From assembly GCF_018070045.1 (NCBI RefSeq), contig NZ_JAGPYK010000026.1, positions 1 to 64,000 of the forward strand: a DNA stretch of 64,000 bases, in the 5' to 3' direction. The DNA is from Micromonospora sp. U21. GTDB lineage: Bacteria; Actinomycetota; Actinomycetes; Mycobacteriales; Micromonosporaceae. This document shows, one piece after another, positions 44,210 through 53,394 of this stretch; within the stretch, counting starts at the first letter, position 1, and the number at the start of each line of letters is the position of its first letter. The notes under the pieces are model-generated. The model did not search any database and was not told the DNA's origin. It saw nothing but the letters and a program-made list of their open reading frames with translations. Made by a program: the position numbers and the translations under genes.

Positions 44210-47200
44210 TCAGCCGCCGAAGCAGTACCGGTGTTTCGCCGCGATCTCCGACCAGTCGGCGTCGTGCGGGAAGCGGACCACCTCCCAGCCCGCGTCGTGC
44301 AGCCGCTCCTCTGCCTCGCGGTCACGGTCGGCGACTGCCGCGTGCTCGTGGACGGGTCCGTCGACGAAGACCGCGACGGTGACGCCGGGCAGGCGGTAGA
44401 CGTAGTCCGGTCGTGCCAGCGCCGCACTGACGAAGGTCTGCGCCTCGTCGGGCAGGCGCAGGCCGCGCTGCTTGAGCCAGGTGATGAGTTTGGCCTCCAG
44501 CGCGGTGTCCGACTGCCCGGTCAGGCGCTGGAGCTGCTCGGTCCGCGACTCGCCCTGCCCGGTCGTCCGCGCCGACGCCCCGACGAACCGCAGCAGCAGG
44601 TCACGGATCAGGTGCCGGTTGATCGACTGGTGGTTGAGCTGGTTGCCGTACGTCAGGAGGCACTCGTAGCAACCCCAGGCGCACGGGCGGTCGGGGTGCG
44701 GACCGCCCCGGTCGGTGCCGTCCGGGCCGAAGTGACAGATGTCCAGGGCCGCGGTGGCGGCTCGGGCCAGCGCCGTCGGATCCGACTGCATGAGCCGCAG
44801 TACGCCGGCGCCGCCCTCGGCCGCCTCGGTGAAGAGCATCCGGTCGCGTGGGCCGTCGTTCGGCGGGAGCAGCTCGGTGGTGAGTTCGGAATCCTCCAGC
44901 TCGAAGGCCGCCTCGATGCCGCGCTCCAACGCGTACATCAGGGTGAGCGCGACGTCGTAATCCAGCGGCTCGTCGAGTTTGACGACGAGGATGTTGCGGC
45001 GGTCCTCGACGTACGGGATGACCCGCTTCTTGCGGCGCTTCTCGTTGCCGTCGGCGTCGACCACCGGCATTTCGCTGGAGTCGCCGGACGCCTCACCGGC
45101 GTCACGTTCGTTCATCCATCGTCCGTCCGCCGGGTCGAGCCAGAAGCCGTCCGGCTCGTCCTGCTTGGCGCGGACGCGGCCGACGTTGGTGATCCGGACG
45201 GTCGCCGAGTCTCCGTAGGAGACGGTGGCGAGCTGCTCGTTTCCCTCGGAGACGACGGCGTCCTGCCGGCCCGACCGCGCGCCGTGGTCCTGGAAGCGGT
45301 AGGACGTGACCAGCCGGTAGCCGGCCCGTCGCCGCTCCTCCTCGTCCGAGGAGATCCGTTCCCGACGCTTGGTGTAGACGGTGTGCAGGTGCAGCAGCCC
45401 GTTGGTGGTCACGTCGAGCTTCTCGTTGCACATCTCGCAGCGGACCGCGCCGCCACGGGTGTCGTGGTGGTAACCGCAGCTGACACACCGCCGAGCCTCG
45501 GTCGTCACCACCTCGCCGGCCGCGTCCGGCGGTAACTGGATGCGGGTGACCTGGTAGCGGGCACCCTCGTGGTAGATGAGCGCGCCCGGCCCGAACTCTC
45601 GGATCGCAAGAAAACGTGGGCGCTGCAGGTAGTCACCGTCGCCGAACGGGCGACCCGAGGTCGGCACATACGCGGCCAGCGGAAGACGCGGGAACGAGTA
45701 GCCCGGCAGGAAGCCCTCGCTTGCGAGATAGCGATAGGGGTTGAAGTCCGAGAGCACCGACCGGCTCTCCACCGTCTCGTTCTTGAGCAGGTTGAGCTGG
45801 GTCTCGGCCTCTTTGCGGCGCCCCACGGCGATTTTTCGGTCGCGTTCGGAGAGGGTGTGGTCGAGGACCCGGCGGTTCTGCTCCGCCTGGTCGACGAGTG
45901 CCGCGCGGAACAGGTCCCGCCAGCGGTCGAACGCGCGGTTGAACCGCTCCGGTGTGGTCCGGATGGTGTCCTCGATCCAGTTCTCGTCCCACCACGTCGA
46001 CTGGCCGAAGTCGGGCAGCAGCCCGGCGAACACCGTCCGGGCCGCGGCGACGGCCCTGCCCTGAGCGTGGGTGTCCCGCAATGCCGCCGCGACATGATCC
46101 TGCAACCCGAGCGCTGGATCGGGGCGGCGGCTCTCCTCCAGGTAGCTGATGTCAATGATCTCGGGGATCGCCCGGCCCAGCTTGAGGCCCGCCTCTGCCA
46201 GCCAGACGGCATGCACGTGCGAGCGCACCAGGTCCTCGTTGGCCAGGTCCAGCCGGGGCGGGGCCACCGCACCGGCCACCATCCGCTCGGAGCGCCGGAA
46301 GTAGTACTGGTCGTGGCTGTTGCCGGTGGCGCAGTAGGTGGTGACCAGCGCCGGCTGCCCGGATCGCCCGGCGCGTCCGCTGCGCTGGGCGTAGTTCGCC
46401 GGGGTCGGCGGAACGTTGCGCATCATGACGGCGTTGAGCTCGGAGATGTCGACGCCGAGCTCCATCGTCGGCGAGCAGTAGAGCAGCTTCAACTCCGCCT
46501 TGCGGAAGGCTTCCTCCCGCCGTTCCCGCTCGACCGGATCGACCTGCGCCGTGTGTTCCCGTGCGGTCAGGCCGGCGAGGGTGCCGGCTGCGGTTTGATA
46601 CAGGTCACGGAAGAACGTGTTGACCCGAGGGCCGTCGCCGCTGGCGTACGTCCGGGTCAGCGGGTCATGGCTACCGGTCTGACCCGACCCGGCCCGCCAG
46701 ATGAGGGCCGCTGCCGAAACCTGATAGCCGGTGACGGGCGTGCCGGCCGACCGCCGGAACCGACCCGCGCGTTCGGGCACCTGGGAAACCTCGGTGACCT
46801 GACCGCCCCGCTTGAGCACCTCCAGCAGGTCGACGATCATCTCCTGGGCGTCGCTCCAGGACAGATCGGGGAAGTGCACCCTGCGCAGGTACTTTCCGAC
46901 CTTTCCCCGCCCAGAGAGGAAGAGGTTCGACCGATCCAGGCCCCGCCCCGAGGGCTGGGGGTAAGCCGCTCCGACCTTGGGTCTGTCGCTTCCAGAGAGC
47001 AGCCAGGGGTCGATGAGACGTTCCTCGCTGGCCCGCTGGAGCGAGTCGAAGTCGTCGCGGAAGTACTGTACGTCGATTGCCAGTGCTCGACGCATCTCGT
47101 CCAGCACCACCCGCATGATCTTGACCCGTTCGTCCGGCTCCGCCGCGCGCAGCTTCTCGTGAGCTGCTGACCAGCGTTCCTGCCTCCCGGCGAGCCAGGC

Positions 47201-50200
47201 CAGATCCTGATAGTCGATCTTCAGAAGACCGGTCTGCTCCAGGTTGGGCATGGTGATGCGCCAGCCGCGTTCCAGATCGAGATAGAGCCGGAAGGCGATG
47301 ACGTCTCGGAGGGTCTTCGCCGCCAAGCTGGCCATGGACGGCGCAAGGTCGGCTTCCCTCGCGTAGTCGCCGAGGCTCAGGCCGAGCGCTGCGGTGACAC
47401 GCTCGGCGAGTTTCTCGTGGTTGACGCCCTCGTCGCCCGCCTCGACGACGGCGCGGTAGAGGGCACCGCGAAGCTGCGTGACCTGCACGAAGTCGTTGAA
47501 GTGACCGGCCTGCAGCGAGGCGTCCTGCCGGTTGTCCACGAACGTGAGCAGTTTGCGCGCCTTCTTGCTCAGCGCCTCCGGAGGCGCCTGCATCAGCGAC
47601 CGGACGATCGAGGCGGAGACCAAGGAGGTGGCCGAGGATCGGCCCTCCTGGTCGAGCGTCGCGAGCTTGGCGAAGTCCTTCCCCCGGGTCTGCTCATAGC
47701 TCACACCGCAGTGCAGACAGAAGAGGAACGGAGACGGGATGAATGCCGCCTTGAGATCCCCGTGGCCCTCCCAACCCCGCGGGTTGACCGTGATCGCCTG
47801 CGGCAGTCGCTGCCGGTAGGAGCCACGGACCACCTCAGCGCCGCCGGCGTCGGTCTCCAGCCAAGATTCGGGAACCCGCCGGGCCTCGATCGCCTCCTCC
47901 TCGGTGGCGGGCCAGGGCCGGTCCGGGTCGATGTAGAGGTATCCGTCGCCGCCCGTACGACCACCGGCCGCAGCGGTGTCCCGGCGCGGCGCGTAGACCA
48001 CCCTGCCGTCCTTCTCGGACCGCCACACGGTCAGGTATTCCTGACCGCACTCGCGGCAGAAGGCCAGCGGTAGCAGAATCTTGCCGTCCGAACCCGGCAG
48101 GACGAGCTGGTACTCGCGAGTGCGGTGCCGGGTGAGTTTGTCCTCAAGAGTGACGTACACCGTGTCGCCCTTGGACAGGAACTGGTGCAGACGGAACGCG
48201 AAGAGCGGACGCTCGGTGACTGGATGCCGAGCCTCGGAGCCGGCCTTGAGCGTGGCCCGAATCGCGCCGGCACAGTCGGCGGCGGTCAGGCTGCTCTCCC
48301 GAGCCAGCTCCAGCGCGGCCACTTCGATCTTGGCTGGCTTCTGGCGTACGAGCCGGCCAGTTGCGACGTCGGTGGCGAGGCCGAATCGGGTCTCGATCCA
48401 CTGGGCCAGCGGGTCATTCACTAGGTCCTTGTAGGCGCGGGGTGCGCCCGGCGCCGTGAGCCGCGCTGCGGGGACGGTGTCGGGTGACGCCCCTGTCGCC
48501 CGGATCAGGGTCTCCCCAATCACGTTCTGTGCGCTGACCGGAGTACCGAAGAGCGTCGTGGCCACTCGGGCCACCGCCGCCCGCTGCTCGTCAAGGCTCC
48601 CCTCGGTCGACATGGTGGCGGAGGTGCCGATGCACTGCAGCTGGTCTGCCTGGCATGCCTCGCGAACCCGGCGGATCAGTAGGGCCACGTCGGCGCCCTG
48701 ACGGCCACGGTAGGTGTGCAACTCGTCGAAGACGAGGAACTCCAACCCCTGGGCCATCTTGATCAGCGAGCGCCGGTCGTCCGGCCGAGTGAGCATGAGC
48801 TCGAGCATTACGTAGTTGGTGAGCAGGATGTCCGGCTTGCTGTCGCGGATTTCCTTGCGCCGCTCGTCGCTCTCCTGCCCGGTGTACCGGGCGTACGTCA
48901 CAGGCTCATGGCCGGGTCCGTAGCCGTCCTGGAGATATTTGTCGAGCTCCTTGAGCTGGCTGTTGGCCAGCGCGTTCATGGGGTAGACGATGATGGCGCG
49001 GACGCGCTTCTCGGCCTTGGACCCCTCCCGCTCGCGCTCCTTGAGCACCTTGTCGACGATCGGCACAATATATGCCAGGGACTTGCCGGACCCGGTGCCG
49101 GTGGTAAGGACGTAGGAGGCATCCGACTGCGCCTTCTCGATTGCCTCGCGCTGGTGCCGATGCAGGGTCAGTGGCCGACCGTCGCAGTCCGTGCCGCCCT
49201 CCGTCTTGTTCGCCTGGAAGATGCGCGCGCACTCCTGGTGCAGCACACCCTCGTTGACGAGCTCCAGCATGTTGCCGCCGGAGGCGAAGAACGGGTTCAG
49301 CGACAGCCAGGGATCGGGCCACTGCGACTTCGCGTCCAGGTCGTGCTCGACGAACTCGGCGATGCGCTCATCGCGGATGGTCGTGCCACCCTCGGTGAAG
49401 GCGCGGTACTCCCGGATGAGTTCCCGGTGCACCTCGAAGACGTCCATGCCCGGTGCCGGGCGGGAGAAGGCTTCTGCAGCCGGATCCGCCGGCCGAGTGT
49501 GCGCAGCACCGATCGTGTGGCCGGCCTGGAAGTGGCGGACCGGGTTGAAGTCGTCCCAGCCGGGGACCTTGGCCTCCCCCTGCACCAGCGGCAGCAGCAC
49601 CTCGCGGACAGCGCCCGCGTCCTCCGGCCGATCCGCGGGATCCTTGGCGAGTAGCCGTTCAATGAGTCGTTCGAGACTCCGCGGAACGTCCGAGCGCAAC
49701 ACCCGCACCGGCGGCGGCGGCTCCTCCAGGTGTTTCTGCCCCACCTCGTGGGCCGAGCCGCTGTGAAACGGCGGCACGCCGCTCAGCAACTCGAACAGGA
49801 CACAGCCCAGGGCGTAAAGGTCGGCGGCCTGGGTGACCGACGACGCCCGGAACTGCTCCGGAGCCATGTAGCGGGCGGTGCCCACCGTTACGCCGGTGCT
49901 GGTGAGCCTCTCAGCTTCGTCAGCTTCGATGAGCCTGCCCATGCCGAAGTCCAGGACCTTGACGAGCCCGCCGCGCAGCAGCATTACGTTGGACGGCTTG
50001 AGGTCGCGGTGAATGACACCGGCGGCGTGCGCGGCGGTGAGCCCGTCAGCGATCTGGGCGCCCAACGCGGCAACCCACGAGATCGGCAGTTGCGGTTGCT
50101 CAGAAATCAGATCGCGCAGCGTCTCCCCGTCGAGGAATTCCATGGCGATGTACGGGAGGCCGGAGGAGTCGACGCCTCCGGAGATTGAGCGCGGAAGGTT

Positions 50201-50446
50201 CGCGTGGGTAAGGCGGCGCATGATGCGCGCCTCGCGTTCGAATCTCTGGACCGCCTTGTCATCCGCAGTCGAGTCGATGACTGCGCCGGACCGGCTCCGC
50301 AGGATCAACTTGACCGCGATGACGCGATCCGGTGAGCCCTCCGACGCCCGCATGTCCTCCGCTCGGTGGACCTCCCCCATGTTTCCCCTGCCGATTGCGT
50401 TCAGCAGGCGGAATCGGTCCGCCACCAGTTCCAGGTTCACGGCCAC
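44210..50446 (-). CDS. Ser/Thr kinase-DEAD/DEAH helicase-DUF1998-DUF559-like fusion, 2078 aa
   Basis: Four modules in one chain. (1) A Hanks kinase, residues 10-290: glycine loop IGRGNMGEVHRA, Lys46 in IAVKLI, HRDLKPSNV (146-154), LDFGMG (165-170) and MAPEQ; all catalytic residues are present. (2) A superfamily 2 helicase: Walker A TTGTGSGKSLAY (about 445), FDELHTYRGRQGADV (about 574), GTSATMS and motif VI YAQRSGRAGRSGQ (about 1355). (3) A zinc ribbon RRCVSCGYHH...CEMCN (about 1654) and DUF1998 with CAWGCYECLLTYGNQ (about 1927). (4) The last 70 residues, RPDYVYRLPGVTVAVFVDGP...RLHDAGWEVVRF, of DUF559/Vsr-like nuclease pattern. The helicase plus DUF1998 corresponds to DrmA and DrmB of DISARM, here as one polypeptide. 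GTG/ATG 50446 starts the operon; the stop precedes the SNF2 gene by 64 bp. Confidence 0.85.
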   Translation of the reverse strand: MAVNLELVADRFRLLNAIGRGNMGEVHRAEDMRASEGSPDRVIAVKLILRSRSGAVIDSTADDKAVQRFEREARIMRRLTHANLPRSISGGVDSSGLPYIAMEFLDGETLRDLISEQPQLPISWVAALGAQIADGLTAAHAAGVIHRDLKPSNVMLLRGGLVKVLDFGMGRLIEADEAERLTSTGVTVGTARYMAPEQFRASSVTQAADLYALGCVLFELLSGVPPFHSGSAHEVGQKHLEEPPPPVRVLRSDVPRSLERLIERLLAKDPADRPEDAGAVREVLLPLVQGEAKVPGWDDFNPVRHFQAGHTIGAAHTRPADPAAEAFSRPAPGMDVFEVHRELIREYRAFTEGGTTIRDERIAEFVEHDLDAKSQWPDPWLSLNPFFASGGNMLELVNEGVLHQECARIFQANKTEGGTDCDGRPLTLHRHQREAIEKAQSDASYVLTTGTGSGKSLAYIVPIVDKVLKEREREGSKAEKRVRAIIVYPMNALANSQLKELDKYLQDGYGPGHEPVTYARYTGQESDERRKEIRDSKPDILLTNYVMLELMLTRPDDRRSLIKMAQGLEFLVFDELHTYRGRQGADVALLIRRVREACQADQLQCIGTSATMSTEGSLDEQRAAVARVATTLFGTPVSAQNVIGETLIRATGASPDTVPAARLTAPGAPRAYKDLVNDPLAQWIETRFGLATDVATGRLVRQKPAKIEVAALELARESSLTAADCAGAIRATLKAGSEARHPVTERPLFAFRLHQFLSKGDTVYVTLEDKLTRHRTREYQLVLPGSDGKILLPLAFCRECGQEYLTVWRSEKDGRVVYAPRRDTAAAGGRTGGDGYLYIDPDRPWPATEEEAIEARRVPESWLETDAGGAEVVRGSYRQRLPQAITVNPRGWEGHGDLKAAFIPSPFLFCLHCGVSYEQTRGKDFAKLATLDQEGRSSATSLVSASIVRSLMQAPPEALSKKARKLLTFVDNRQDASLQAGHFNDFVQVTQLRGALYRAVVEAGDEGVNHEKLAERVTAALGLSLGDYAREADLAPSMASLAAKTLRDVIAFRLYLDLERGWRITMPNLEQTGLLKIDYQDLAWLAGRQERWSAAHEKLRAAEPDERVKIMRVVLDEMRRALAIDVQYFRDDFDSLQRASEERLIDPWLLSGSDRPKVGAAYPQPSGRGLDRSNLFLSGRGKVGKYLRRVHFPDLSWSDAQEMIVDLLEVLKRGGQVTEVSQVPERAGRFRRSAGTPVTGYQVSAAALIWRAGSGQTGSHDPLTRTYASGDGPRVNTFFRDLYQTAAGTLAGLTAREHTAQVDPVERERREEAFRKAELKLLYCSPTMELGVDISELNAVMMRNVPPTPANYAQRSGRAGRSGQPALVTTYCATGNSHDQYYFRRSERMVAGAVAPPRLDLANEDLVRSHVHAVWLAEAGLKLGRAIPEIIDISYLEESRRPDPALGLQDHVAAALRDTHAQGRAVAAARTVFAGLLPDFGQSTWWDENWIEDTIRTTPERFNRAFDRWRDLFRAALVDQAEQNRRVLDHTLSERDRKIAVGRRKEAETQLNLLKNETVESRSVLSDFNPYRYLASEGFLPGYSFPRLPLAAYVPTSGRPFGDGDYLQRPRFLAIREFGPGALIYHEGARYQVTRIQLPPDAAGEVVTTEARRCVSCGYHHDTRGGAVRCEMCNEKLDVTTNGLLHLHTVYTKRRERISSDEEERRRAGYRLVTSYRFQDHGARSGRQDAVVSEGNEQLATVSYGDSATVRITNVGRVRAKQDEPDGFWLDPADGRWMNERDAGEASGDSSEMPVVDADGNEKRRKKRVIPYVEDRRNILVVKLDEPLDYDVALTLMYALERGIEAAFELEDSELTTELLPPNDGPRDRMLFTEAAEGGAGVLRLMQSDPTALARAATAALDICHFGPDGTDRGGPHPDRPCAWGCYECLLTYGNQLNHQSINRHLIRDLLLRFVGASARTTGQGESRTEQLQRLTGQSDTALEAKLITWLKQRGLRLPDEAQTFVSAALARPDYVYRLPGVTVAVFVDGPVHEHAAVADRDREAEERLHDAGWEVVRFPHDADWSEIAAKHRYCFGG

Positions 50447-50687
50447 CCCACAGTCCCCATTAGCCGTCTTCGATAGCTCTGCGTCGCTCGGACACGCGCC
50501 AGGTCAGCGGCGGCTCCCCGCTCGACCCCTCATCGACTTCCTTTCGTTTTCCTTAAGGCGAGCAGTATGCCCGGCCACCTTCATGACCGTGGTCCGCTAG
50601 ACGGCCAAGATGATCAACCGAGTTTCAGTGGGTCGGTTCCTTACGGACGATTCATACTTCGCTAGGTTTCGGCGTAGGAGTCGGCGT

Positions 50688-50987
50688 GTGACGATCTCCG
50701 CGCCCGATGACGTGGCCGAGCAACTGGACGCGCTACCCGCCCGTCAGGTTTCCGCCTACGTCACCGAGGCGCTGCGCCGCCGTCGGGTATCCGACGACAT
50801 GCGGGCCGCCCCGTGGGCGGCCGGGCACGGCGAGTTCCCGTACGACCCGGAGGGCGCGGCGCGGCGGCTGGCGGCCCGCCCGGTAACACCGGAGATGCGC
50901 GAGGCGGCGATAGCCCGTGCGGCGGAGCTGCTGGAGCGCCCGGTCGACGAGGTCCGCGCCGACTTCGACCGGCCGAGTGCGGCGTGA
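50688..50987 (+). CDS. VapB-like antitoxin, 99 aa
   Basis: An N-terminal ribbon-helix-helix-like segment (VTISAPDDVAEQLDALPARQVSAYVTEALRRRR) would form the DNA-binding dimer. The C-terminal part (GGHGEFPYDPEGAARRL-like region; MREAAIARAAELLERPVDEVRAD) would wrap the toxin. I chose GTG 50688 because TAGGAG lies about 7 nt upstream and the RHH strand starts there; the longer frame to 50610 adds non-family residues. The stop overlaps the PIN gene start (GTGA). The unit is divergent from the DISARM-like operon, with 241 bp between, and may autoregulate from that gap. Confidence 0.75.
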   Translation: MTISAPDDVAEQLDALPARQVSAYVTEALRRRRVSDDMRAAPWAAGHGEFPYDPEGAARRLAARPVTPEMREAAIARAAELLERPVDEVRADFDRPSAA

Positions 50988-51385
50988 GCGCACCGGTCTA
51001 CGTGCTCGACACCGGCGTCCTGATGGCCTACGCCCAGGGTGTCGACGCCCTCAGTGAAGCGATGGTGGCGGCGGCCGACGCCAATGCGACGGTTGCCGTG
51101 CCGCTGGTCTGCCTGCTCGAGGCGTACAGCCTGCTCAACCATACCGAGTACGCGTACCTGTCGATGATGCGTCGCAATCCGGCCGTACGGGTCCTCACAC
51201 CGGCCCTGCAAGTCGACCGGGCCGACGGCTGTCCGGTCGCCGGGGGCATGGCCCGGCAGGCCGGGCGCCTCGGAGCCGGCCACGCGGCCTTCGTCGCGAT
51301 CAGCAGCGCTGCCGGCCTCATCACGTCTCGGGCCGATCAGGTGCGGAAGGTGCTCGGCGACGACTGGCCCATCGTCGAGGTCTGA
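50984..51385 (+). CDS. PIN-domain toxin (VapC-like), 133 aa
   Basis: A PIN-fold ribonuclease of a type II toxin-antitoxin pair. The first acidic residue is in YVLDTGVLMAYA and the second in VCLLEAYSLLN. The later Asp of the usual H-D-A-x-x-A segment is absent: the matching region reads GHAAFVAISS. The last Asp may be that in TSRADQV. Family length is normal. With one acidic ligand changed it may be weak or inactive, or use a different residue. GTG 50984 overlaps the antitoxin stop. It converges on the HsdM-like gene with 2 bp between. Confidence 0.75.
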   Translation: MSAPVYVLDTGVLMAYAQGVDALSEAMVAAADANATVAVPLVCLLEAYSLLNHTEYAYLSMMRRNPAVRVLTPALQVDRADGCPVAGGMARQAGRLGAGHAAFVAISSAAGLITSRADQVRKVLGDDWPIVEV

Positions 51386-51387
51386 CC

Positions 51388-53292
51388 TCACTGCGGGGCG
51401 TCCGGTCTGATCGACCCGCGCGCCAGCCCGTCGGCCGTGAGCTGGGCCAGCTCCGCACCCAGCAAGGCGGCCTGCCTGATCGCTGACTCGAAGGCGTCGA
51501 GGCGCCGGAACGCGTCCCCGTGCGCCCGTTGCTCGTCGAGCGACAGCCGCCGCACCTGCGCCCGCCGAATGTCGAACCGCATGGTTCCCGAGAGACTCGA
51601 CGCCTGCTTCTCGTTCGCTGACGTCCGCAGCTGGCCCGCCAGGAACCACGGGTCCAGCGCCGCCGGGTTGGGTCGCAGCAGGTAGAGGTTGCGCCCCAAC
51701 AGCGCTCCCTCTGCGGTGACCACCCGCGGGATGAGCTGCCGCGCGATCATCGGCACCACCACGTCCCCCACAGCGAGGGGGATCTCCTGCCCGAACCGGT
51801 CGTCGACCCGCCCGGACGCCTCCACCCCGGCGAGCACGTCCGGCACGGTGAGCACCGGCGGCCCATCGGGTGCGGGTATGGATGTGCCGGCGCGGACCGG
51901 GCCGATGAGTTGAAGCGCCCCGGTCTTTGCCAGCTCCCCCACCGTGAGGAAGAGGCCGTCTGGCCCGTCGGGCGCGGGTGTGACCTGCGGCAGCAGCGCC
52001 GGCAGCTCGCCGACGATGGCGGCCAGGCGTTCCCTGGTGCGTACCAGATGCTCTCCTGAAGCCTCGCCCGCGACGGCCGGTTGTCGGCGCGCGGGGGTGA
52101 GGTCGACCTCCTCGTCGAGTAGCTCGATGACCGGGACCGCTCGGGCGAAGCCGGCTTCCTCGACGTCGGCGTCCTGGGCAGTGGCGAAGGCCCGCCACGC
52201 GGCCAGCACGCGCGGGGCGGTGTCGGCCAGGTCGCCGCCGGCGGCGTCGATCAGCAGCGCCCGCGCCGGTGGCGGCGCGTCGGCTGCGGCCCGCCGCAGC
52301 ACCCACAGGTGCAGCGGTACGCCGTGCGGCGCCGCCACCCCCGGCGGGAGCGCGATGACGGCTCGCAGGTGGCCTCGGCGCAGCAGTTCGCCGCGGATCC
52401 GTTTGCCGGCGCGCCGGCTGGCCACCGTGGGCGGCATCAGCAGTACGGCGTGCCCGCCCACGCGCAGGTGTGCCAAGGCGTGCTGCGCCCAGGCCAGCTC
52501 CGGTTCGGTACGGGGTGTGGTGCCGACGATCCAGCGGGGATCGTGGCCGAGTTCCTCGTCGCCCCAGTTGGTGGCGCCGAACGGCGGGTGGCAGACGACG
52601 GCGTCGACGGCGCGGCCGGCGAACGCGTCAGCGCGCAGGGAGTCACCGGGGCAGACCTCGCCGGGTACGTCGTGCAGGGCGAGCCACAGGCCGGCGAGCC
52701 GGGCCAGGTCCTCGTCGAGTTCCTGCCCGTACACCGAGGTGCTGCCGGCGCGGACGGCGGCTCGCAGGATGGCGCCGGAGCCGGCGGCCGGGTCGAGCAC
52801 TGAGCCGCCGCCAACGCTGGCGAGCCCGATCATCAGGTCGGCGAGGTCATCGGGGGTGGCGAAGGGGCGGCCGGGCCCCGGTGCGGAGAACCGCTGCCAC
52901 AGCTCGTCGAACGCGCCCTGCGGGCGCAGCTCGTCGGCGAGCGCGTCGACGTCGGGCAGCAGCGGCGCGAGCTGTGTGTCGGGGTGGCCGCTGCGGGAGC
53001 CGCGCTGACGGGCCAACAGCAGCGCGCCGACGGCCGCGAGCCCGGCGGCTGGGGAGTCGCTGGCCGCGGCGAGGTGTCGCCAGAGCCGGTCGGCGGTGGC
53101 GAGCTCCGGGAGCTTGCCCTGGGTGCGTAGCCACTGCTCGACCTGGATCAGGTCGAACTCGGGGCTCGCCGTCGTCCCGCCCACCGGGGCGGGGAAGTCG
53201 GCGTGCCGTTTGCGCCAGTTGCTGACCGCAGCGCGACCGACGCCGGCGAGCCGGGCGATCTCCGCTGCCGTGATGGTCGGGTTCTCCTGCAC
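51388..53292 (-). CDS. HsdM-like N6-adenine methylase with N-terminal HTH, 634 aa
   Basis: A class I SAM-dependent DNA methylase related to type I HsdM. The first 60 residues are a helix-turn-helix (TAAEIARLAGVGRAAVSNWRKR) that is not part of normal HsdM. The core has SAM motif I VLDPAAGSGAIL (about 164-174; Ala replaces the usual Cys) and a catalytic motif IV reading CHPPFG (about 234), with His in place of the Asn of NPPF/Y. The C-terminal 230 residues resemble a half HsdS recognition domain (PVLTVPDVLAGV; GDVVVPMIARQLIPRVV; LSGTMRFDIRRAQV). It starts with GTG 53292. There is no hsdR or hsdS gene nearby. It may be a solitary methylase or a DNA-binding regulator. Confidence 0.8.
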   Translation of the reverse strand: MQENPTITAAEIARLAGVGRAAVSNWRKRHADFPAPVGGTTASPEFDLIQVEQWLRTQGKLPELATADRLWRHLAAASDSPAAGLAAVGALLLARQRGSRSGHPDTQLAPLLPDVDALADELRPQGAFDELWQRFSAPGPGRPFATPDDLADLMIGLASVGGGSVLDPAAGSGAILRAAVRAGSTSVYGQELDEDLARLAGLWLALHDVPGEVCPGDSLRADAFAGRAVDAVVCHPPFGATNWGDEELGHDPRWIVGTTPRTEPELAWAQHALAHLRVGGHAVLLMPPTVASRRAGKRIRGELLRRGHLRAVIALPPGVAAPHGVPLHLWVLRRAAADAPPPARALLIDAAGGDLADTAPRVLAAWRAFATAQDADVEEAGFARAVPVIELLDEEVDLTPARRQPAVAGEASGEHLVRTRERLAAIVGELPALLPQVTPAPDGPDGLFLTVGELAKTGALQLIGPVRAGTSIPAPDGPPVLTVPDVLAGVEASGRVDDRFGQEIPLAVGDVVVPMIARQLIPRVVTAEGALLGRNLYLLRPNPAALDPWFLAGQLRTSANEKQASSLSGTMRFDIRRAQVRRLSLDEQRAHGDAFRRLDAFESAIRQAALLGAELAQLTADGLARGSIRPDAPQ

Positions 53293-53300
53293 GTCGAAAG

Positions 53301-53325
53301 TCTCGCACGCCTGTCAAGCACGAGA
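53301..53325. promoter_or_regulatory. Imperfect palindrome upstream of the HsdM-like gene
   Basis: TCTCG...CGAGA arms flank a 15-nt centre that includes a TTGACA (minus strand) -35-like box. The site lies 9 bp from the methylase start and beside the promoter of the divergent lipoprotein gene. The methylase's HTH makes self-regulation here conceivable. Confidence 0.3.
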
Positions 53326-53332
53326 TTGTCTG

Positions 53333-53361
53333 TTGACACCGCTGTCGGACGATGCTCTTAT
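53333..53361 (+). promoter_or_regulatory. Promoter of the DUF4352-like lipoprotein gene
   Basis: TTGACA, a 17-bp spacer and TCTTAT lie 34 bp before ATG 53395. The -35 box is perfect and the -10 is fair. AGGAGG precedes the ATG. Confidence 0.55.
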
Positions 53362-53394
53362 TGACGCCGCAACGTTCACATCAGGAGGACAACG

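Noticed and set aside
44146-44427. N-terminal extension of the SNF2 helicase
   Set aside because: The frame stays open but overlaps the end of the fusion gene and has Arg/Thr-rich non-family residues; the ribosome site and family start are at 44145.
45569-47170. 533-codon frame opposite the kinase-helicase fusion
   Set aside because: Antisense shadow of a gene with intact helicase motifs.
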